DNA from: a virus
Reading direction: 5' to 3' (one strand)
Length of the DNA stretch: 40,488 nucleotides
IMG/VR virus record: IMGVR_UViG_3300036770_008159
Coordinates: 1 to 40,488 of that record
Shown: positions 1 to 7,722 of the stretch, piece by piece
Position numbering within the stretch: the stretch's first letter is position 1
Layout: each line of letters starts with the position of its first letter
The notes under the pieces: generated by a model
Told to the model about the DNA's origin: nothing
Seen by the model: the letters and a program-made list of their open reading frames with translations, nothing else
Databases searched by the model: none
Translations under genes and position numbers: made by a program

Positions 1-1008
1 GGTCAATTTACTAATTGGATTGACTTGTCGGTATCGTCAGATACATCACTATATGAATTAAACAAAAGATTTGTAGGAAGAATTGCAAAAGTCACCCCTC
101 TTATTGCAGATGGAACTGTTTTTGACGCATATGCAACGCCTATTACAGGAAATTCGTACACAAAAAATGGATTTAACGCATCAGTTGATATTGTGCAAGA
201 TATTACTGATGTGAACCCTGTTAATGGATATGTTGGTAGTGGAGATAAATTGTTAATTGGCGGTAGTTTTACAGGAACTGCAAATGGCGAAAGCGTCAGC
301 CATAGCTTGGCATATGCTGAAGGTTCTACTATTTCAGGAAATTTGCAATCAATTATCAATTCAGATTTAATACTTCCTATAAACAGAAATTCGCTAAATG
401 TAATACAATCAAAAACAATTGCAATTGCTTCTACAAATCGTTTACGAAAATACACTACAGTTCCCACTACTAATGCATTAGATGGGATATATGGCTCTAA
501 CGTTGCCATTATTCATCAGGGATATGTAAATAATAGTAGTACTTATACAACAATTTCTAGTAAAATGCAGTATTTTTCATTACGAGTCAGAGGAAATGCG
601 TCTGTTTATCCAATCATTCGTATTCGAAATGGAAGTCAAAGTAGGACAATTTATGAATTACATCAAACCGAAACTGGAGCACGCATTAGGTTTGACCAAT
701 CGGGACTTGTCGTTCTTGCATACGAAGAAATCACTATTAATTTTATACCAGGTCAGCGTTCTGTCACTTCTAATATTCGTGGTAACATGATTTCATTTAT
801 TAGTCCTACTTCTAACTTTATTGATTGGATACTTTTAGGAGCAAATAATTCTGCAGGTAAATATACGCAATCATACGATGATTATCGTGTTAATGTAATT
901 GGAATTCATGCGCAAAATGGCATAACTGCAACTATTAATTACACGCCTCGATTCTGGTCTTTTGACGCAAACAATATGTTCTTTGGCACGACAAAGGCGG
1001 GTCTATGA
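1..1008 (+). CDS. Distal tail (Dit)-like siphovirus tail protein, 5'-truncated by the window edge
   Basis: The frame is open from base 1 (GQFTNWIDLS...), so the gene almost certainly starts upstream; an in-frame TTG at 25 has no ribosome site and is not a convincing start. What remains is 335 residues of Ser/Asn/Thr-rich beta-type sequence. Its end, with YTPRFWSFD about 20 residues from the stop, resembles the closing strand of the siphovirus distal tail/tail-component family. The call rests mainly on position: the stop overlaps the ATG of a Gp37-like tail gene (ATGA), the usual Dit-then-hub order. Such proteins form the ring joining tail tube and tip. The family assignment is moderate; a tail protein is very likely. 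Confidence 0.6.
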   Translation, partial: GQFTNWIDLSVSSDTSLYELNKRFVGRIAKVTPLIADGTVFDAYATPITGNSYTKNGFNASVDIVQDITDVNPVNGYVGSGDKLLIGGSFTGTANGESVSHSLAYAEGSTISGNLQSIINSDLILPINRNSLNVIQSKTIAIASTNRLRKYTTVPTTNALDGIYGSNVAIIHQGYVNNSSTYTTISSKMQYFSLRVRGNASVYPIIRIRNGSQSRTIYELHQTETGARIRFDQSGLVVLAYEEITINFIPGQRSVTSNIRGNMISFISPTSNFIDWILLGANNSAGKYTQSYDDYRVNVIGIHAQNGITATINYTPRFWSFDANNMFFGTTKAGL

Positions 1009-2219
1009 TATTTCCAAATGCAAAATACGAAATATTTGTGTGCGATAACCTTGGCAATATACTTGCACCTTTTAATATTGTAGATTTTAATTTATTTATT
1101 GAAATGTCTATTACAAGAGCAGTTAACGAAATAGGTGCATGTTATATACGACTTAGTGGTGGCGCAAATAGCGCATCAGTGTTAACGTTTATGTCTCGAT
1201 ATGGAATTTTAAAAAAAGACACAATATTGGTCATTTACAGAACTGTCGGTAATCAACGCACATTGTTGCTGGATACTGTATGGTTTGTACGCTCAATTGA
1301 ACAGTTTCGTGAATCAACAGGGTCTTTTGTGATTAAAATAACGGCATATGATACAAATTATTTGTTATCTAGTCGCATTACTAGTGGTCAACAAGGTAGT
1401 AAGCCACAAATTGCATATAAAAACGTAACAATATCTCAAATAATGTATGACTTAGTAAGAAGTAATATTGGATTAAACGCATCAGCTCGACGCATGCCAA
1501 ACATAAGCGAAGGCTCAATACTAAGCAACTACGGATACAATATTAGTCATTATTCTGGCGAAAATGGTATAGCCTTTCCATTTACAAATTTACTTACCGC
1601 ATTGCAAGAGTTGTCTCAAATTACACAAGTTCCCACAAACGTTGACGAAACGTTGTTTCCTGTGTATTTTGATACAGTTGCAACAGATACAGACAAATAT
1701 GTGTTTATGCAATTTTCAAATCAACGAGGATTAGACCGTAGATTCGTTAGAGGAAATGACAAAGCAATATTAATTAGTGATACATCAAATCAATTGCAAG
1801 ATATTCGGTTAATTGTTGATTGGCAAGAAGAAAAAACAGTGATAACGTCTATTTTTCAAGCGGAAAGTGGTACAAACACAACACTAACAACTGCCACTGT
1901 TGCTGATATGACTCGCATTTCTAATTCTGCTTTTGGTTATCGAGAAGCATTATTTCAGTCGCCTACTGCTGATGTTGCTGGCGAAGCAAAAAAGTTTTTA
2001 CGAGAGCCAATTAATTACCCGTCATATTCTGTGTATGCCACATTACAAGATGCGCCTGGTTTTTTATTTGGAACAGATTGGGGTTACGGCGATTTTGTTT
2101 CTATTAACGCATTTGGCACTGTTGTTGACGCTCGAATACATGCAATATCTATTAATGTGTCAAATAAAGCAGAACAAATATCAGTACAAATGCAAGTTTC
2201 TGAAGCATATACACAGTAA
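1005..2219 (+). CDS. ReqiPepy6 Gp37-like tail/baseplate protein
   Basis: This 404-residue protein starts at an ATG overlapping the previous stop by four bases, so translation is probably coupled. The N-terminus (YEIFVCDNLGNILAPFN) and the repeated pattern of short beta strands fit the siphovirus ReqiPepy6 Gp37-like family. So does the C-terminal WGYGDFVSINAFGTVVDARI segment, the usual place where this family has a flow/velocity-like (G/P)D.V.....G...DARI strand. The family occupies the tail-hub or tail-associated position and is probably a structural part of the tip. No peptidase or glycosidase catalytic motif is visible. Assignment is from remembered family features, not a search. Confidence 0.65.
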   Translation: MIFPNAKYEIFVCDNLGNILAPFNIVDFNLFIEMSITRAVNEIGACYIRLSGGANSASVLTFMSRYGILKKDTILVIYRTVGNQRTLLLDTVWFVRSIEQFRESTGSFVIKITAYDTNYLLSSRITSGQQGSKPQIAYKNVTISQIMYDLVRSNIGLNASARRMPNISEGSILSNYGYNISHYSGENGIAFPFTNLLTALQELSQITQVPTNVDETLFPVYFDTVATDTDKYVFMQFSNQRGLDRRFVRGNDKAILISDTSNQLQDIRLIVDWQEEKTVITSIFQAESGTNTTLTTATVADMTRISNSAFGYREALFQSPTADVAGEAKKFLREPINYPSYSVYATLQDAPGFLFGTDWGYGDFVSINAFGTVVDARIHAISINVSNKAEQISVQMQVSEAYTQ

Positions 2220-2228
2220 GGATGCAGT

Positions 2229-2747
2229 ATGACCGACCCGATTATAAGAAAAATTAACTCATTAAGTAAAAATGTTGCACGAATACAATCGTCAACTTCA
2301 GTGCAATCGTCATCTCGGTTGTTATATGCTTCTTTTACAAACTCGGAAACTCAATACACTATTCCTAACGCACTGACATTTCTAGTGTGGGGATATTTTT
2401 TTATTGACAATGATGAAAACTTAAATTCGTCGTCTGTATTTGGTTTTGAAGGAGGTGATTCTGCTATTTACGTACCACAAGAAGGATACTATAACGCAAG
2501 TCTTTCCATAACGTTTGACATAGCACCTGGCTATGTTTCCATTTATCTATATTTAAACGACAATATTTTTCAATCTTCTATTCAATCAGGTCAAATTTCA
2601 AATAGTTTTTCATTTTCTTTTTTTGCAGAACAAGATGCTCAAATTCAATTTGCAATTAAAACTGATGTAAATGTAAGCATTAAATCCGTTGATTCTACAG
2701 TGGATTTAGGCGAATCGCCAATATTAAATCTTGTCAAGATAATATAA
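2229..2747 (+). CDS. Putative tail-tip or receptor-binding protein with jelly-roll-like C-terminus
   Basis: 172 residues. AAGGA at 2218-2222 lies seven bases before the ATG. The first ~30 residues (KINSLSKNVARIQSS) could form a short helix or trimerisation stem. The rest is rich in aromatic beta strands. Around residues 72-105, AIYVPQEGYYNASLSITFDI resembles the F.VP..G.Y..S....F signature of C1q/TNF-like jelly rolls found at phage receptor-binding tips. It lies between the hub gene and the chaperone gene, where fibre or receptor-binding genes usually sit. No close family is recognised, so the role is inferred from fold-like pattern and context. Confidence 0.45.
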   Translation: MTDPIIRKINSLSKNVARIQSSTSVQSSSRLLYASFTNSETQYTIPNALTFLVWGYFFIDNDENLNSSSVFGFEGGDSAIYVPQEGYYNASLSITFDIAPGYVSIYLYLNDNIFQSSIQSGQISNSFSFSFFAEQDAQIQFAIKTDVNVSIKSVDSTVDLGESPILNLVKII

Positions 2748-2758
2748 GGAGGACATAT

Positions 2759-3184
2759 ATGATTACTCGATTTAAAGAACGAGTACAACGTGTGTATTTA
2801 ACTTACCCAATTTATATAAAGCACATTGATTACTACGGAAAAGAATGCGCAATTCCTGAAGATGAATCATTAATTGATGAACCATATTCCAAAGAAGAAG
2901 CTATGCGCATGGTTCGATTGCGTCGAAATGAATTACTATTCGCAACTGATTGGACTCAAATGTCAGATGTTGGTATTGACGACATTACCCGTCAACGATA
3001 CCGTGAATATCGTCAAGCATTGAGAGATTATCCGCAATTAATCAATGTTGACGAATGGACTGCACCTGCATGGCCAACGTTAATTCTTGATATATCACCA
3101 GAAGTTACACCAGAAGTTACACCAGAAGTTACACCAGAAGTTACACCAGAAGTTACACCAGAAGTTACACCAGAAAATATTTGA
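2759..3184 (+). CDS. Tail assembly chaperone-like protein with VTPE repeat tail
   Basis: 141 residues with an excellent ribosome site (AAGGAGG, 2746-2752). Residues 52-95 (MVRLRRNELL, then TDWTQMSDV, then YRQALRDYPQ, then PAWPT) match the phage tail assembly chaperone/XkdW-type signature RN.LL..TDWTQ...YRQALRD.P......WP. Proteins of this family are small, non-virion or tail-fibre-associated assembly factors. Residues ~114-138 are six Glu-Val-Thr-Pro units encoded by a perfect 12-bp tandem repeat, a disordered acidic tail that is unusual for the family. The -35 box of the next promoter overlaps the stop codon. Confidence 0.75.
   Translation: MITRFKERVQRVYLTYPIYIKHIDYYGKECAIPEDESLIDEPYSKEEAMRMVRLRRNELLFATDWTQMSDVGIDDITRQRYREYRQALRDYPQLINVDEWTAPAWPTLILDISPEVTPEVTPEVTPEVTPEVTPEVTPENI
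3098..3175 (+). repeat. 12-bp tandem repeat (CCAGAAGTTACA x6.5)
   Basis: Six exact head-to-tail copies of CCAGAAGTTACA plus a half copy inside the tail chaperone gene, encoding PEVT units. Being a multiple of three, slippage would change tail length without a frameshift. Confidence 0.95.
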
Positions 3185-3209
3185 CAATATATATATTAAA
3201 TGATATATT
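3181..3209 (+). promoter_or_regulatory. Sigma70-type promoter P1
   Basis: TTGACA (3181-3186), 17-base AT-rich spacer, TATATT (3204-3209). It reads into the gene at 3249. The same arrangement recurs at 3858, 4632, 31526, 32583 and 33189, and on the minus strand at 5930, 36904 and 37777. The leader carries TGTAGTT followed by AGAAAGGAAC, shared with the 3858 and 4632 units. Confidence 0.8.
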
Positions 3210-3248
3210 TAGTATGTAGTTTAATCGTAGAAAGGAACGAATAAAACT

Positions 3249-3797
3249 ATGGCTAAATTCAAAGACCTCGAAATTGGTCAAGAGTGGGCGTTGAGTGGCG
3301 AGCGTACATACGCATTCGATGTGCCATGGAACGCTCGTCACGTCAAGATTCTTGACGTTACACCACACAAGAAACGTGGGTATAAGTACATTCCTGTTCG
3401 TGCAAACGAGCGAGGATTGTACGTCAAGGTTGAACATCGGTTTAGTGAAACGCTTCAAGAAGAGCGGTTTGTGTATGTACCGCACTTGTTTATGCGTTGG
3501 GATGAATATTCTCAACGACTGAAAGCGCAAACTGAATTGCGTCAACAGAATGACCAAGCAATTGCAAATATCCATGCGTACAAGCAAAGTGTGCTCCAGC
3601 CAAAATTGGAGCAAATTGCAAGCATCGTGAATTTTATTCACGGTGAAAGAGTGATTAGCTCTTATCCGTTAAAAGGCTTACTCGCTAAAGAGTACGAGCC
3701 AGCAATTGATTTAATACTGGATGTACTGATTCACGCAGAATCAGATAAACGTGAATTCGAGAATACGTTAAAACAACGCACACTTGAACACAAGTAA
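3249..3797 (+). CDS. Conserved-looking phage protein, paralogue of the next gene
   Basis: 182 residues of unknown function. It starts at an ATG after AGAAAGGAAC. The N-terminal ~90 residues (MAKFKDLEIGQEWALS, DVPW, LYVKVEH, FVYVPHLFMRWDEY) align closely with the protein at 3918-4580. The two are tandem paralogues, each with its own promoter and terminator. The C-terminal half is helical. Unlike its neighbour, it has no C-terminal cysteine pairs. No domain is recognised. The strong promoter and small size suggest an early accessory or host-interaction protein, which is inference only. Confidence 0.8.
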   Translation: MAKFKDLEIGQEWALSGERTYAFDVPWNARHVKILDVTPHKKRGYKYIPVRANERGLYVKVEHRFSETLQEERFVYVPHLFMRWDEYSQRLKAQTELRQQNDQAIANIHAYKQSVLQPKLEQIASIVNFIHGERVISSYPLKGLLAKEYEPAIDLILDVLIHAESDKREFENTLKQRTLEHK

Positions 3798-3806
3798 AGT
3801 ATTAAA

Positions 3807-3855
3807 CAAAAAAGACCATGTAGTTACACTAAACGTAATTACATGGTCTTTTTTT
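3807..3855 (+). terminator. Rho-independent terminator
   Basis: Inverted repeat AAAGACCATGTA...TACATGGTCTTT, with extra GTTAC/GTAA pairing inside, followed by a T run. It closes the 3249 unit. Confidence 0.85.
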
Positions 3856-3857
3856 GT

Positions 3858-3886
3858 TTGACAAAATATATATAAAATGATATATT
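3858..3886 (+). promoter_or_regulatory. Sigma70-type promoter P2
   Basis: TTGACA (3858-3863), 17-base spacer, TATATT (3881-3886), directly after the preceding terminator. It drives the gene at 3918. Confidence 0.8.
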
Positions 3887-3917
3887 ATTCATGTAGTTCA
3901 ATAGAAAGGAACTAAAC

Positions 3918-4580
3918 ATGGCTAAATTCAGCCAACTGGAAGTAGGGCAAAAATGGGCACTTTCTGCAAGCTATCAAGGCTTGGCAGACGTGCCATGGAG
4001 TGCGGACTGTGTGGTTGTGTTGGATGTGCAACCGCACTACAAGCACAAGTATCGGTGGGAAACTAAGTATTTTCCTGCTGACAAGGACAACCGTGGTATG
4101 TATGTCAAGGTAGACTTGGTGGGACAAAACCGTCAAGACTTTGTGTACATTAAGCACTTGTTCATGTTGTGGGACGAGTATCGCACTCGCCTCGACAAGC
4201 AAGTTGAGGTGAGCAAGGAAAACCAACGCCTCATTATTGAAAAAGAGGTGTACCGCCAAGAGGTATTTATGCCAAAAGTCAACGAGTTAGTTGACTTGCT
4301 TTCAGCCATCTCAGGAGTTCCAACAGGAGCGTTTCAATACGCTCGCTTGGAAGAGCCTCACATTGATGTGATGCTCAAAGCACTTAAGGCACTTAAAGCA
4401 CCGCAAGACTTTGAAAGTCTTGTTGAAAGGCAAAAGGAATGCGAGAAGTGCGATAAACTTGTATGGGAAGATGATTTACTTCCCTTACATTATGGAGGCA
4501 CACTATCACACGTGTGTGGCACGTGCTATGACCAGTACGTAGAAGACGATGGTCGTCGCAAGCCATACGACCAAGAGTAA
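3918..4580 (+). CDS. Conserved-looking phage protein with C-terminal four-cysteine zinc-ribbon-like domain
   Basis: 220 residues after AGAAAGGAACTAAAC. Residues 1-92 (MAKFSQLEVGQKWALS, DVPW, GMYVKVD, FVYIKHLFMLWDEY) are paralogous to the gene at 3249. This copy adds a C-terminal module with C175-x2-C178 and C200-x2-C203, spaced like a zinc ribbon. It could bind nucleic acid or protein. The middle segment is helical. Function is not known. It has its own promoter and terminator. Confidence 0.8.
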   Translation: MAKFSQLEVGQKWALSASYQGLADVPWSADCVVVLDVQPHYKHKYRWETKYFPADKDNRGMYVKVDLVGQNRQDFVYIKHLFMLWDEYRTRLDKQVEVSKENQRLIIEKEVYRQEVFMPKVNELVDLLSAISGVPTGAFQYARLEEPHIDVMLKALKALKAPQDFESLVERQKECEKCDKLVWEDDLLPLHYGGTLSHVCGTCYDQYVEDDGRRKPYDQE

Positions 4581-4584
4581 CAAC

Positions 4585-4629
4585 AAAAAACCGTCAAATT
4601 GTTAAAAACAACGATTTGACGGTTTTTTT
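4585..4629 (+). terminator. Rho-independent terminator
   Basis: AAAAAACCGTCAAAT...ATTTGACGGTTTTTTT hairpin just after the stop of the 3918 gene. Confidence 0.9.
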
Positions 4630-4631
4630 AT

Positions 4632-4659
4632 TTGACAAAATATATATTTAATATATAAT
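4632..4659 (+). promoter_or_regulatory. Sigma70-type promoter P3
   Basis: TTGACA (4632-4637), 16-base spacer, TATAAT (4654-4659). The leader contains the palindrome CACATATGTG (4673-4682), a possible operator or RNA stem. Confidence 0.8.
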
Positions 4660-4697
4660 AATATCTGTAGTTCACATATGTGTAGAAAGGAACACAA

Positions 4698-5174
4698 ATG
4701 ACTACAGAAGAGCAAAAGTCAACGTTGACAATCGTTGACGTGAGCACTCCCAAAGTCGAAGTTGAGGTCAAGGTCAAGAAAAAGAAGTTGACCGACCGTG
4801 CGTGTAAGAGCATTTACAACAAGGCTCACCACGCTGGAATCCAAGCGTCAAAAAAGTGCAAGCCCACACCAATGATTGTTGGTACGCCAACAACTCCATT
4901 TGGTAACGATATTGATACATCAAAAACAATGTATTATGTCGAAGGTGGGGTGTGCGGATTTGCGTGGATTGAAATTCGCCCTGCACGAGGAAAGTTTGTG
5001 CAGTGGTTGAAGAAAAACGACATTGGAGGGATAGGATATTACGGTGGATGGCAAATCTCCGTATTTATTGGCACTCAGTCGCTTGAGCGCAACGAGGCAT
5101 ACGCCCGTGCGTTCGCACAAGTCTTGCGTGATAACGGAATTGAAAGTGCACGCATGAACTCACGCATCGACTAA
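4698..5174 (+). CDS. Conserved phage hypothetical protein (CGFAW...YYGGW type)
   Basis: 158 residues; GAAAGGAACACAA precedes the ATG. A charged Val/Lys-rich N-terminus (~35 residues) leads into a compact domain containing VCGFAWIEIRPARGKFVQWL, IGYYGGWQISVF and AYARAFAQVLRDNGIE. I recognise this arrangement from uncharacterised proteins of many tailed phages that infect actinobacteria and other hosts. No catalytic motif is evident and no function is known. It is an independent promoter-to-terminator unit. Confidence 0.8.
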   Translation: MTTEEQKSTLTIVDVSTPKVEVEVKVKKKKLTDRACKSIYNKAHHAGIQASKKCKPTPMIVGTPTTPFGNDIDTSKTMYYVEGGVCGFAWIEIRPARGKFVQWLKKNDIGGIGYYGGWQISVFIGTQSLERNEAYARAFAQVLRDNGIESARMNSRID

Positions 5175-5223
5175 CAAAAAGCACGTTTCTTGTCTGGTAA
5201 TCAGACAAGAAACGTGCTTTTTT
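5175..5223. terminator. Bidirectional terminator between convergent genes
   Basis: Near-perfect hairpin AAGCACGTTTCTTGTCTG / CAGACAAGAAACGTGCTT with A and T runs on the flanks. It ends the 4698 (+) and 5237 (-) transcripts. Confidence 0.9.
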
Positions 5224-5236
5224 GTGTGCTTTTGGG

Positions 5237-5689
5237 TTAACTGTTTTTGGCATTTTTGCGAGGCACTTTTATTTTGGCATGCTGTCTATCATATGCATCA
5301 AGTGCCATATCAAGATTGTATTTTTTAGGGTCTCGCCCAATGTACTCAACAATAGTAATTGCCGCACGCACCCATCCATAGCAGACATCTGTTTTCCATC
5401 CCTGTGCCTGTAACACATCAAGCCACACAAGTTGTTCTTTGGTAGTTCGATTGACCCCTGCTTTCATTTCGATAGCAAGACCATGATACTGACCAAATCC
5501 AATTGGGAATAACAAATCGGGCACGCCTCGTTTAACTCCAGCAGATTTCATTTGCGCCGCTACCACAGGGTGACGATGACCGCCATTTGGCACGTGAAAC
5601 AAATACTGCAACATTGGTTCTTGCGATTCAATCATCGCCAGAAACTCAAACAATGTTTTTTGCTCAATTAATTCATTTTGCTTTGCCAC
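5237..5689 (-). CDS. VRR-NUC domain nuclease
   Basis: 150 residues with a GTG start at 5689, chosen because AAAGGAAC lies just upstream. It shows the phage stand-alone VRR-NUC pattern: HVPNGG (32-37), then KRGVPDLLFPI (53-63), then GLAIEMK (70-76), then Q..WLD.L...G and a C-terminal VCYGWVRA strand. D58 and E74-x-K76 are the expected metal-binding PD-(D/E)XK residues and are present. Family members are structure-specific endonucleases in recombination or replication. The gene lies behind a small membrane-peptide gene and a strong terminator, so its expression may depend on read-through. Confidence 0.9.
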   Translation of the reverse strand: MAKQNELIEQKTLFEFLAMIESQEPMLQYLFHVPNGGHRHPVVAAQMKSAGVKRGVPDLLFPIGFGQYHGLAIEMKAGVNRTTKEQLVWLDVLQAQGWKTDVCYGWVRAAITIVEYIGRDPKKYNLDMALDAYDRQHAKIKVPRKNAKNS

Positions 5690-5710
5690 GTTTTGTTCCT
5701 TTCAACAAAA

Positions 5711-5754
5711 AAACACGCTACGTTTCATTATATATGACAACGTAGCGTGTTTTT
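5711..5754 (-). terminator. Terminator or attenuator upstream of the VRR-NUC gene
   Basis: AAACACGCTACGTT pairs with AACGTAGCGTGTTT. In the minus direction the stem runs into TTTTTTTG and ends about ten bases before the nuclease ribosome site. Confidence 0.85.
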
Positions 5755-5772
5755 GCGCCTTACATGTACTTG

Positions 5773-5874
5773 TTAAAAAATCAAACTAATGATTGAATCA
5801 AGCAAGTACATAACACCATATCCTATTATGAATAACAGGATAAATGTAATGACAAGCATTTTTTGTTCGCCCAT
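5773..5874 (-). CDS. 33-residue single-span membrane peptide
   Basis: An ATG at 5874 (MGEQKMLVIT...) is preceded by AAAGGAG about a dozen bases upstream and by a full sigma70 promoter. The peptide is a short polar start followed by an almost continuous hydrophobic stretch (VITFILLFIIGYGVMYLL) and ends ISLIF. It is one predicted membrane helix spanning most of the peptide. An alternative ATG at 5878 in another frame gives a less plausible 26-residue product. Possible roles are a holin-like or superinfection-type membrane peptide, or a leader for the nuclease gene behind it. No family is recognised. Confidence 0.6.
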   Translation of the reverse strand: MGEQKMLVITFILLFIIGYGVMYLLDSIISLIF

Positions 5875-5906
5875 TCATGATGTCTCCTTTCTATTAGCGC
5901 ATGACT

Positions 5907-5935
5907 ATATTACCATTTAATATATACATTGTCAA
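5907..5935 (-). promoter_or_regulatory. Sigma70-type promoter (minus strand)
   Basis: Read on the minus strand: TTGACA (5935-5930), 17-base spacer, TAATAT (5912-5907). It serves the membrane peptide at 5874 and, on read-through, the VRR-NUC gene. Confidence 0.8.
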
Positions 5936-5941
5936 TTTTTA

Positions 5942-6637
5942 TTAGAAGCGACTTAGTAATTGTGTAAGAAAATCTTGAATGCGATTCACAAAATCTGGAG
6001 TTTCTTGTTCTGCAACGTCTTCAACTGTATTCCAACGTCCTCTGTGAATAGAAGATTGCGTAGCTCTTCGCTGAACCCACTTAGCATACGGCACATTATT
6101 CGGAAGGTTAACAGACGCATCTGCATTTGTAATAGATGGAACAGAATCAATAGCAAATGTTGTATCTATGTCAAAAGATATAGTGGCAGTTCTCCATCCT
6201 TGTTGTAATTCAAACGTGCGATTGTACGTACTTCCTGACGGTGCAGGTGGATATTGCATTAATCGAGTGCGCATTTTTTCAGCACTTAATGTGGCTTCTG
6301 CGGAAATGATAGATGGAATACTGTCTGACAATCCATCGCATACGTCTGCAAATTCGTAAAACCCTTGCCCGTACATGTCTGACGAATTTGAACTACGTTG
6401 CGTTGATGAGTAATTTTTGGTTACCGCTCTAGGATTACTTCCTCTAATATCCGATACTCTACTACTAATCATCGACGATAATTTTGCAAAAAAAGTGGAT
6501 GGCGTAACTGAACTCCATGATGTTACGCCACCCCATATTTTTTTTGATTGCGATGCAATTGCATTTGACATTCCACTCATCGCTGATGAGCCTTGTGCCA
6601 TAAAAGAACCGATGCTTTTTGAAATAAAATTAAACAT
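5942..6637 (-). CDS. HK97 gp10-like morphogenesis (head-tail/tail completion) protein
   Basis: 231 residues. The N-terminal ~110 residues are Ser-rich and non-conserved. Residues ~125-230 contain YPPAPSGSTYNRTFELQQGW, then NNVPYAKWVQ, then HRGRWNTVEDVAEQ. This is the K/YPPxPxxSxYxRTxxLxxxW ... NxVxYAxxVQ ... HxGRWxT pattern of phage gp10-like/neck-type proteins that join head and tail. It is the second gene of a two-gene minus-strand operon behind the terminase-small-like gene, 32 bases away. Its separation from the other head and tail genes and its opposite strand are unusual. AAAGAGA precedes the start. Confidence 0.65.
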   Translation of the reverse strand: MFNFISKSIGSFMAQGSSAMSGMSNAIASQSKKIWGGVTSWSSVTPSTFFAKLSSMISSRVSDIRGSNPRAVTKNYSSTQRSSNSSDMYGQGFYEFADVCDGLSDSIPSIISAEATLSAEKMRTRLMQYPPAPSGSTYNRTFELQQGWRTATISFDIDTTFAIDSVPSITNADASVNLPNNVPYAKWVQRRATQSSIHRGRWNTVEDVAEQETPDFVNRIQDFLTQLLSRF

Positions 6638-6669
6638 ACAATCTCTTTGGTGTATAATTATCCATAGGG

Positions 6670-7287
6670 TTACTTGACGTTATTGACAGAGGCGATGTTG
6701 TCAATAGAAAACGAATCTGATTCGTTTGATTCATTTGCCATTTCATCATCATCACCCCAATCTGCATCGTCATCCTCAACATCCTCCCAGTCCTCATTAT
6801 CCCCTCCATTATTGGCATTCATGGCAAGTAACCCTGCATGTTGCATTTGTTGAGCACCACTTGGCTCGTCGTCAAAGTCTTCTGCATATTGCACATCTTC
6901 GTATACGACTTTGATAACTTGACGTACATCGGTTTGTGTTTTCTCGGGTGCGTCAATGCCAGCGATTTTTGCACGACGTTCCATAATTCTTAAACATCTG
7001 TCAACGGCTTGCAATTGTAATGGGTCAGCAGCATTTCGAGCTTTTTGATATACTGACAAAAATAAATCGTCCAACCTGCGCAACTCTACTTCACGTAAAT
7101 CATTTGATGCTTCTTTCTCAGTTGATTCAAGTAACCTACTTACAGCACGATACGCAGCAGTTCGATTAGAATAGTTTAATCGTTGTGCGATTAAATCATA
7201 TGAAATCCCTGCTTTTCGAAGCTCTAACGCCTGTACCGCACGCTCACGCTTGTCAATAACAATTGGCGATGTTCGTGACTTGTGCAT
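6670..7287 (-). CDS. Terminase small subunit-like DNA-binding protein
   Basis: 205 residues with GGGAGAAA ahead of the ATG. Residues 12-55 (DKRERAVQALELRKAGISYD, LIAQRLNYSNRTAAYRAVSR) form a helix-turn-helix like those of phage small terminases. Residues 65-115 (REVELRRLDDLF...DPLQLQAVDRCLRIMERRAKIAGIDAPEK) carry the family's following helical oligomerisation segment. The last ~70 residues are very acidic (DWEDVEDDDADWGDDDE). TerS recognises the packaging site and feeds DNA to TerL, but here TerL starts 33 kb away on the other strand. It could be a TerS or a TerS-like regulator. Confidence 0.7.
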   Translation of the reverse strand: MHKSRTSPIVIDKRERAVQALELRKAGISYDLIAQRLNYSNRTAAYRAVSRLLESTEKEASNDLREVELRRLDDLFLSVYQKARNAADPLQLQAVDRCLRIMERRAKIAGIDAPEKTQTDVRQVIKVVYEDVQYAEDFDDEPSGAQQMQHAGLLAMNANNGGDNEDWEDVEDDDADWGDDDEMANESNESDSFSIDNIASVNNVK

Positions 7288-7310
7288 AGTTTTTCTCCCG
7301 TAGTGTCGTA

Positions 7311-7339
7311 TTGCACAAATTGTCTATTTCTTATATTAT
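7311..7339 (+). promoter_or_regulatory. Putative promoter for the 7374 gene and perhaps the long cluster
   Basis: TTGCAC (7311-7316), 17-base spacer, TATTAT (7334-7339). It resembles the TTGCA-type promoters at 34377 and 37794 rather than the TTGACA class. Confidence 0.5.
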
Positions 7340-7373
7340 ACAGATAGTTGCATATTTATTGTAGGAGGACATC

Positions 7374-7595
7374 ATGTCACAGATTAGCAACATTACCGCT
7401 CATAGTGTTAGTTGTGAGCCATGTGAAGTTGGGTATTACAAGCCAGGAACAAATGCCAAGGACCAAACTCCAAAAACAGGCATTAAGCGTGGTGCAGACA
7501 CCAATACGTTTGGTCCACCTCGTCAGGGGTATCGACCAGTAGACTCGTTGCCAAAAACCAGAGGGGACTATTATATTCCTGGCACAAATAAGTAA
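7374..7595 (+). CDS. Small protein with duplicated YYxPGTN motif
   Basis: 73 residues with a perfect GTAGGAGGA ribosome site. It contains one C-x2-C pair (SCEPCE). A motif occurs twice: GYYKPGTNAK at residues 21-30 and DYYIPGTNK at the very C-terminus. It is Pro/Gly/Thr-rich and probably not globular. It leads into the giant gene cluster and may be co-transcribed with it. No family is recognised. Confidence 0.7.
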   Translation: MSQISNITAHSVSCEPCEVGYYKPGTNAKDQTPKTGIKRGADTNTFGPPRQGYRPVDSLPKTRGDYYIPGTNK

Positions 7596-7722
7596 ATAAT
7601 TACTTGTTTATTGACCCGCACACTTTTATAAAATCTCCTCAAAAAACCTCAAAAAAATTGCTCCCCTCATACAGCAATATCGTGCGCAAGTCAATACGTG
7701 CTCATGCAGAAAGAAAAATAAT

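Noticed and set aside
3165-3641. Minus-strand 158-residue frame opposite the 3249 gene
   Set aside because: It is a shadow of a well-supported plus-strand gene, crosses its promoter and has no ribosome site.
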